A DNA stretch of 9,186 bases, taken from contig JALOLX010000039.1 in NCBI GenBank assembly GCA_025455765.1, positions 1-9,186 on the forward strand, read 5' to 3'. Within the stretch, counting starts at the first letter, position 1. The number at the start of each line of letters is the position of its first letter. This DNA is from Flavobacteriales bacterium. GTDB taxonomy: Bacteria > Bacteroidota > Bacteroidia > Flavobacteriales_F > PHOS-HE28. Positions 5,624-9,186 of the stretch are shown piece by piece. The position numbers and the translations under genes are program-made. The notes beneath the pieces are model-generated. The model saw only the letters and a list, made by a program, of their open reading frames with translations, did no database searches and had not been told where the DNA came from.

Positions 5624-6655
5624 TTAAGCCAACGTGAACTCCCCCCGGATCGGTACCGCCAGGGCCTGCTCCACCGCTGCCGTTCCTCGTTCGCTGCCCA
5701 GCAGGTACATCAGCTTGGCCACGGCGGCTTCCACAGTGATGTCCGCCCCCCCCACCACGCCCATGGCCTGCATGGCCTGGCTGGTCACGTACCGCCCCTG
5801 CTCCACACGCCCCCCCACGCACTGCGTCACGTTCAATAGGATGACCCCCCGCTCCCGCGCCTCCCGCAAGGCACCCAGGAAGGCATCCCCTGTGGGGCCG
5901 TTGCCGCTGCCGAAGGTGGTGAGGATGGCCGCGCGTAATCCCGGCGCCGACAAGGCGTGGCGCACCCAGTCCGCCTGGATGCCGGGGAACAAGCGGATCA
6001 CTGCAATGCGGTCATCCAGCCGGTCATGCACCGTTAGCGGCCCGGTGGTGTAGGGGCCAATGGCCGCCTCGTTGTAGCGAAGATGGACACCCGCTTCGGC
6101 CAGCACGGGCCAATTGGGCGAGCGGAAGGCCTCGAAGCGTTCGGCATGCACCTTCACCGTGCGGTTGCCCCGCATTAACTGGTACTCGAAGTACACGGCC
6201 ACTTCGGGCACCATCGGCTGGCCCTGTGCATTGCGGGCCGCAGCGATCTCAATGGCCGTGATCAGGTTCTCCTTCGCATCGGTGCGGATGGTGCCGATGG
6301 GCAATTGGGAGCCTGTGAGGATCACCGGCTTGCTCAGGCCTTCCAATAAGAAGCTGAGCGCACTGGCGGTGTAGGCCATGGTATCACTGCCGTGCAACAC
6401 CACGAAGCCATCGTGTGCGGCGTACCGATCGCCGATGATCCGGGCGATGCGCACCCAATCGCCCGGCTGCATATCGCTGCTATCGATGGGCCGCTCAAAG
6501 GCCACTGAATGCAGGTCCACCGCAAAACGCTTGAGCTCGGGCACCTGCTCTTCCAAATGGGCCAGGTCCATGGGACGCAGGGCACCGGACGGGTCGGCCC
6601 ACATGCCGATGGTGCCACCGGTGTAGATCAGCAGGACGGAGGGTCGTTGGCTCAT
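5624..6655 (-). CDS. ansA: Type I (cytoplasmic) L-asparaginase
   Basis: Hydrolyses L-asparagine to aspartate and ammonia. The protein has 343 residues, close to E. coli AnsA (338), and no signal peptide, so it is cytoplasmic. The first signature is IYTGGTIGM (10-18), with the nucleophilic threonine at 15. The second is VVLHGSDTMAYTASALSFLL (85-104), in which Ser90 takes the place of the usual Thr of HGTDT; Asp91 is kept. The catalytic lysine lies in RGNRTVK (Lys168). MDSSDM-like PIDSSDM (56-62), VILTGSQLP (111-119), LLNVTQCVGG and GVVGGADITVEAA all match the AnsA group, including the Cys used for allosteric Asn binding in the E. coli enzyme; whether this one is allosteric cannot be told. The ATG at 6655 overlaps the tatD stop as ATGA, so the two genes are translationally coupled. 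An in-frame ATG at 6721 lies within tatD and would precede the conserved N-terminus by 22 unrelated residues. Confidence 0.94.
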   Translation of the reverse strand: MSQRPSVLLIYTGGTIGMWADPSGALRPMDLAHLEEQVPELKRFAVDLHSVAFERPIDSSDMQPGDWVRIARIIGDRYAAHDGFVVLHGSDTMAYTASALSFLLEGLSKPVILTGSQLPIGTIRTDAKENLITAIEIAAARNAQGQPMVPEVAVYFEYQLMRGNRTVKVHAERFEAFRSPNWPVLAEAGVHLRYNEAAIGPYTTGPLTVHDRLDDRIAVIRLFPGIQADWVRHALSAPGLRAAILTTFGSGNGPTGDAFLGALREARERGVILLNVTQCVGGRVEQGRYVTSQAMQAMGVVGGADITVEAAVAKLMYLLGSERGTAAVEQALAVPIRGEFTLA

Positions 6656-7419
6656 CGGCGGAAGAGGGCGTGTGCGTTGGAGGTGGTCACCTCGGCGATG
6701 TGTTGCACGGTCGTGCCGCAAGCCAGGGCGAGCCGTTCGGCGATGTGCGGGATGTAAGCGCTCTCATTGCGCTTGCCACGGAAGGGCACCGGTGCCAGGT
6801 AAGGCGCATCGGTCTCCAGCACGCAATGTGCGGGGCCCACCTGCTGCATGGTCTCGAAAAGCCCCCCCTTGGGATACGTCACCACACCGCCAATGCCCAG
6901 GTAGAAGTCGCCCAGCGCGATGATGCGCTGCGCTTCTTCCGGCGTTCCGGTGAAGCAGTGGAACACACCCCGAAGCCCTGCACTGTTCTCCTCTTCTACG
7001 ATGGCGATGGTCTCAGCGAAGCTGTTGCGGCAATGGATGGCGATGGGCAGATCGAGCACTTTGGCCAGACGCACCTGTCGGCGGAAGGCCTCCTGCTGCT
7101 GCGCCAGGTAGGTCTTATCCCAATAGAGGTCGATACCGATCTCGCCCACGGCACAGTAACGGCCGGTCCGCAGCAGCTCTTCCACCTGCGCCAGGGCCTC
7201 CTCATTCTCTTCACCGATGGAACAGGGATGGATGCCCATCATGGCGAAGCAATGCTGCGGATGGGCTTCGGCAAGTGCATCCATGGCCGCGATGCTCTCC
7301 GCGTCCACATTGGGCAGGAACAGCTTCGTCACCCCTGCAGCGAAGGCGCGTTGCAGCATGTCGGCGCGGTCGGCGTCGAACTGCGGATGGTAGAGGTGGG
7401 CGTGGGTATCGACGAACAT
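6652..7419 (-). CDS. tatD: TatD-family metal-dependent hydrolase (putative DNase)
   Basis: A 255-residue single-domain TIM-barrel hydrolase of the amidohydrolase superfamily; the TatD family has divalent-metal 3'-5' exonuclease or deoxyribonuclease activity. All metal ligands are visible: His6 and His8 in FVDTHAHL, Glu93 in VGEIGIDLYW, His129 in PIAIHCRNS, His154 in GVFHCFTGT and Asp204 in LETDAPYLAP. Length and motif spacing are normal. The start at 7419 is fixed by the conserved MFVDTHAHL opening, and a -7-like element lies 10 nt upstream. Its TGA overlaps the ATG of ansA by 4 nt. Its start faces that of the GT9 gene across a 67-nt divergent gap. Which member of the TatD/YcfH/YjjV group it corresponds to cannot be decided here. 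Confidence 0.93.
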   Translation of the reverse strand: MFVDTHAHLYHPQFDADRADMLQRAFAAGVTKLFLPNVDAESIAAMDALAEAHPQHCFAMMGIHPCSIGEENEEALAQVEELLRTGRYCAVGEIGIDLYWDKTYLAQQQEAFRRQVRLAKVLDLPIAIHCRNSFAETIAIVEEENSAGLRGVFHCFTGTPEEAQRIIALGDFYLGIGGVVTYPKGGLFETMQQVGPAHCVLETDAPYLAPVPFRGKRNESAYIPHIAERLALACGTTVQHIAEVTTSNAHALFRR

Positions 7420-7429
7420 GTGTGGCCTG

Positions 7430-7437
7430 CAAAGGTG
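7430..7437 (-). promoter_or_regulatory. Probable -7 element (CACCTTTG) of tatD-ansA
   Basis: The minus strand reads CACCTTTG, one mismatch (C for T at the first base) from TAnnTTTG. It is 10 nt upstream of the tatD ATG and shares ACCTTTG with the elements before dusB and the GT9 gene. It would give a leader of only about 3-5 nt. No clear -33 element is seen in the 67-nt divergent gap. Confidence 0.5.
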
Positions 7438-7471
7438 GCGAAGCGGGGCGGCATGCGCACAGCGGCGGGGT

Positions 7472-7479
7472 TACCTTTG
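7472..7479 (+). promoter_or_regulatory. Bacteroidota -7 promoter element (TACCTTTG) of the GT9 gene
   Basis: An exact TAnnTTTG match ending 7 nt before the ATG at 7487. With usual spacing, transcription would begin at or within one or two bases of the start codon, so the mRNA would be leaderless. It also shows that the in-frame ATG at 7418, upstream of this element, is not the start. A -33 TTTG is not visible. Confidence 0.65.
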
Positions 7480-7486
7480 TACGCGT

Positions 7487-8464
7487 ATGAAGATCCTCGT
7501 CCTGCGCTTCTCGTCCATCGGCGACATCGTGCTCACCACGCCGGTGCTTCGCGCCTTGCACGAGCAGCTACCGGGAGCCGAGGTGCACGTGGCCACCAAG
7601 TCCGCCTTCGCCGATCTGTTGCGCTACGACCCGCATGTACATCAGGTGCACGAACTGGGGGAAGACCTTGGCGCGCTCATTACCACGTTGCGCACCGAAC
7701 GCTTCGACCACGTGGTGGACCTGCACCACAACCTGCGCACCGCACGGGTGAAGCGGGCCTTGGGCGTTCCAGCGCACAGCTTCCCCAAGCTGAACCTGCA
7801 GAAGTGGTTGCTGGTGAACTTCGGCATCAACAAGCTTCCCGACCAGCACATCGTGGACCGCTACTTTGAAGCCGCAGCACCCTTGGGCGTACGGAACGAT
7901 GGTCGGGGCTTGGAGCTGTTCATCCCTGCGGACCGTGCGGTTCCACGAACGGCGTTGCCCGAAGCACATCAGAGCGGCTATGTGGCCCTGGCGGTGGGCG
8001 CGGCCCATGGTACCAAGCGCCTGCCTGAGCGCCGTATGGTGGAACTGGCCGGCATGGTGCGCGGGCCGCTGGTGATCATCGGTGGTGAAGAGGACCGCGC
8101 GGTGGGCCGCAGCATTGCGGATGCCGTGGGGGGCCGCGTATTCGATGCCACAGGCCGCTATGACCTGTTGGGGAGCGCATCCCTCATTGCCGGTGCCCGC
8201 GCCGTGATCGCGCATGACAGCGGAGCCATGCACATCGCCTGCGCCTTCAAGCGTCCAGTGGTCAGCATCTGGGGAAGCACGGTGCCGGACTTCGGCATGG
8301 GACCTTACCAGCCCGGGCATACCGCGCAGGTGTTCATCAGCGAGGTCAGCGGTCTTTCCTGCCGCCCCTGTTCCAAGATCGGTCACGACCGTTGCCCAAA
8401 GGGACACTTCCACTGCATGGAGCAACAAGACCTTCAACGCATCGCAGCACACCTCAATACATGA
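7487..8464 (+). CDS. Glycosyltransferase family 9 protein (ADP-heptose:LPS heptosyltransferase type)
   Basis: A 325-residue GT-B fold glycosyltransferase. Family 9 enzymes such as WaaC and WaaF transfer heptose from ADP-heptose onto the lipopolysaccharide core at the cytoplasmic face of the inner membrane. The protein opens with MKILVLRFSSIGDIVLTTPVL, the family's N-terminal motif. It has VVDLHHNLRTARVKR (about 78-92), the donor-domain segment VALAVGAAHGTKRLPERRM (about 167-185), LVIIGGEEDR, and AVIAHDSGAMHIACA with His243-Asp244-Ser245-Gly246, followed by PVVSIWGST. A cysteine group near the C-terminus (Cys292, 295, 303, 310 in CRPCSKIGHDRCPKGHFHC) matches the CxxC...CPxxHxxC pattern seen in WaaF-like proteins. 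The real donor sugar in Bacteroidota is uncertain. The start is set by the conserved motif and the promoter at 7472. The TGA overlaps the next ATG as ATGA. Confidence 0.92.
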   Translation: MKILVLRFSSIGDIVLTTPVLRALHEQLPGAEVHVATKSAFADLLRYDPHVHQVHELGEDLGALITTLRTERFDHVVDLHHNLRTARVKRALGVPAHSFPKLNLQKWLLVNFGINKLPDQHIVDRYFEAAAPLGVRNDGRGLELFIPADRAVPRTALPEAHQSGYVALAVGAAHGTKRLPERRMVELAGMVRGPLVIIGGEEDRAVGRSIADAVGGRVFDATGRYDLLGSASLIAGARAVIAHDSGAMHIACAFKRPVVSIWGSTVPDFGMGPYQPGHTAQVFISEVSGLSCRPCSKIGHDRCPKGHFHCMEQQDLQRIAAHLNT

Positions 8465-8823
8465 GCTGGGACATCTACATCCAAGACCTTCCGGACGTGC
8501 CGTCCATGCGGGATGTTCCCGCGGACCATCGGCCAAAGCCCATCGGTCAACGCGAGGACATCATCGCCAAGATCAAGGAGGCCGTACCCTTCGTTCAGCA
8601 GCAGGACCGCGACTGGCTCTTCATCCGCCAGCCGGGCATGGACCTGAGCCTTCAACTGCATATGGAAGGGCCCGATACGGTGCGCTACATCGTGGCCCAT
8701 GTGCATGGCGGTGACCAGAGCGCCGTGTGCGTAGCGGCCATTCTCCGGGTGCTGGGACTGCGTGCGCACGACACGGAGACCGGCGAACTCTTCGACGGCT
8801 ATAGCCTGGACGAAAGCTTGTAG
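8461..8823 (+). CDS. Small uncharacterised protein (MSWD-type)
   Basis: A 120-residue soluble protein with no signal peptide, membrane helix or cysteine cluster. It begins MSWDIYIQDLPDVPSM, then has PIGQREDIIAKIKEAVPFV (27-45), DWLFIRQPGMDLSLQLHMEG, VRYIVAHVHGG, a helix VCVAAILRVLGLRAHDTETG and the acidic end FDGYSLDESL. The MSWD start with late GG and DTxTGE motifs recalls small hypothetical proteins I have seen in several bacterial phyla, but no function is known to me. The alternation of strands and helices suggests a compact alpha/beta fold. Its ATG overlaps the stop of the GT9 gene (ATGA), so it is co-transcribed and translationally coupled. The link to LPS synthesis is inferred from position only. 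Confidence 0.8.
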   Translation: MSWDIYIQDLPDVPSMRDVPADHRPKPIGQREDIIAKIKEAVPFVQQQDRDWLFIRQPGMDLSLQLHMEGPDTVRYIVAHVHGGDQSAVCVAAILRVLGLRAHDTETGELFDGYSLDESL

Positions 8824-8837
8824 CGCACCCCTCCGAG

Positions 8838-8851
8838 GCGCTCAGGAGCGC
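8838..8851. repeat. Short inverted repeat at the convergent gene ends
   Basis: GCGCTCAGGAGCGC is a perfect inverted repeat that can fold as a 5-bp stem with a CAGG loop on the plus strand. It lies 14 nt after the stop of the MSWD gene and overlaps the stop codon of the minus-strand membrane gene (8842-8844). A further AGCGC at 8822-8826 could compete for pairing. There is no U-run on either side, so a role as a bidirectional terminator is only a possibility. Confidence 0.35.
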
Positions 8852-9186
8852 AATTCGGAAGTGAGGCCGGCAGTGGACCGCATCTGCACAAAGAGGGCGG
8901 CATGGGCCAGCATCACCAGCGGGACCAATAGCGAAGGCAGCCACACGTACGGTGCCTGCAACAGCGCAAAGGTGCCCGAAGGCGCCTGGAAGAGCTGCAC
9001 GGGCGAAGGGCCGCTGAGCAAGCCATGAACGAACACGTTCAGCACCAACAGGAGGCCGATGATGTTCCACCGCAACGACCACCGCACTGGCAGCTGACCG
9101 GTCACCCGCCAACGCCAGAGCAGCAGCGCGGCACCCAACCCGCTGAGCACATCCCAATTGCGACCGGACCAGGTCAGTTCCACCGG
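8842..9186 (-). CDS. Multi-pass membrane protein, C-terminal part (runs off the window)
   Basis: An open frame of about 114 codons that enters from the window edge and ends at TGA 8844-8842. A GTG at 9183 could be read as a start, but the frame continues to the edge and the visible part begins inside what looks like a protein domain (ELTWSGRNWDVLSGLGAA), so I treat it as 5'-truncated. Counting from that GTG, hydrophobic segments lie at about 12-25, 38-56 and 78-99 (PYVWLPSLLVPLVMLAHAAL), with Pro and Trp residues at the helix ends. The arrangement WSGRNWDVLSG, then WNIIGLLLVLN, then LSGPSPVQLF and YVWLPSLLVP recalls uncharacterised Bacteroidota membrane proteins of about 200 residues. No function can be assigned. 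It is convergent with the MSWD gene, 18 nt away. Confidence 0.75.
   Translation of the reverse strand, partial: PVELTWSGRNWDVLSGLGAALLLWRWRVTGQLPVRWSLRWNIIGLLLVLNVFVHGLLSGPSPVQLFQAPSGTFALLQAPYVWLPSLLVPLVMLAHAALFVQMRSTAGLTSELRS

Noticed and set aside
5337..5822. Upstream extension of the exbB reading frame to 5822
   Set aside because: The extension passes through the tRNA-Ser and the end of ansA; the signal peptide starting at 5336 marks the real N-terminus.
6670..7869. Plus-strand open frame (399 codons) across tatD and into the GT9 gene
   Set aside because: Antisense to tatD and out of frame with GT9; its composition is typical of a shadow frame and it has no recognisable motif.
7568..8536. 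Minus-strand open frame (322 codons) opposite the GT9 gene
   Set aside because: Fully antisense to a gene with clear GT9 motifs; no domain or promoter of its own.

Overview
The window looks like chromosomal DNA from a GC-rich member of the Bacteroidota, probably an uncultured Flavobacteriales-type lineage. Four things point there: a secreted protein with a type IX secretion (T9SS) type A C-terminal sorting domain; an ExbB-X-ExbD-ExbD gene order typical of the phylum; TAnnTTTG-type -7 promoter elements; and no convincing Shine-Dalgarno sequences at any start codon. The taxonomic placement is an inference from gene content, not from a marker-gene comparison. I see no mobile element, CRISPR array, phage gene or toxin-antitoxin pair.

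Layout. On the minus strand, reading from about 7419 down to 91, a long co-directional run holds a TatD-family metal hydrolase overlapping a cytoplasmic L-asparaginase by 4 nt (ATGA). Next come a tRNA-Ser(GGA), then a tight cluster: ExbB-like proton channel, 4-TM membrane protein, long ExbD and short ExbD. A 113-nt gap with a very stable UUCG hairpin precedes a second long ExbD. After that come DusB (tRNA-dihydrouridine synthase) under its own promoter and a T9SS-exported protein of unknown function. On the plus strand, starting divergently from tatD at 7487, lie a GT9-family (ADP-heptose:LPS type) glycosyltransferase and a small uncharacterised protein coupled to it by an ATGA overlap. The window ends in the C-terminal part of a convergent membrane protein on the minus strand.

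How the genes fit together. The central block (about 2183-5336) is an inner-membrane energy-transduction module. ExbB/ExbD complexes use the proton motive force to drive TonB-dependent outer-membrane transport. The unusual points are three ExbD proteins for one ExbB, an extra 4-TM partner, and a strand-specific hairpin before the last exbD. The other genes are housekeeping (tRNA modification, TatD hydrolase, asparaginase, tRNA) or envelope-related (GT9, T9SS cargo).

Promoter reading. Near-identical CCTTTG-type -7 elements sit only 7-12 nt before the start codons of the glycosyltransferase, tatD and dusB. They imply leaderless or almost leaderless mRNAs and settle the start codon for dusB and the glycosyltransferase. 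I found no wholly new system. The best candidates for follow-up are the three-ExbD module with its hairpin and the very short leaders.
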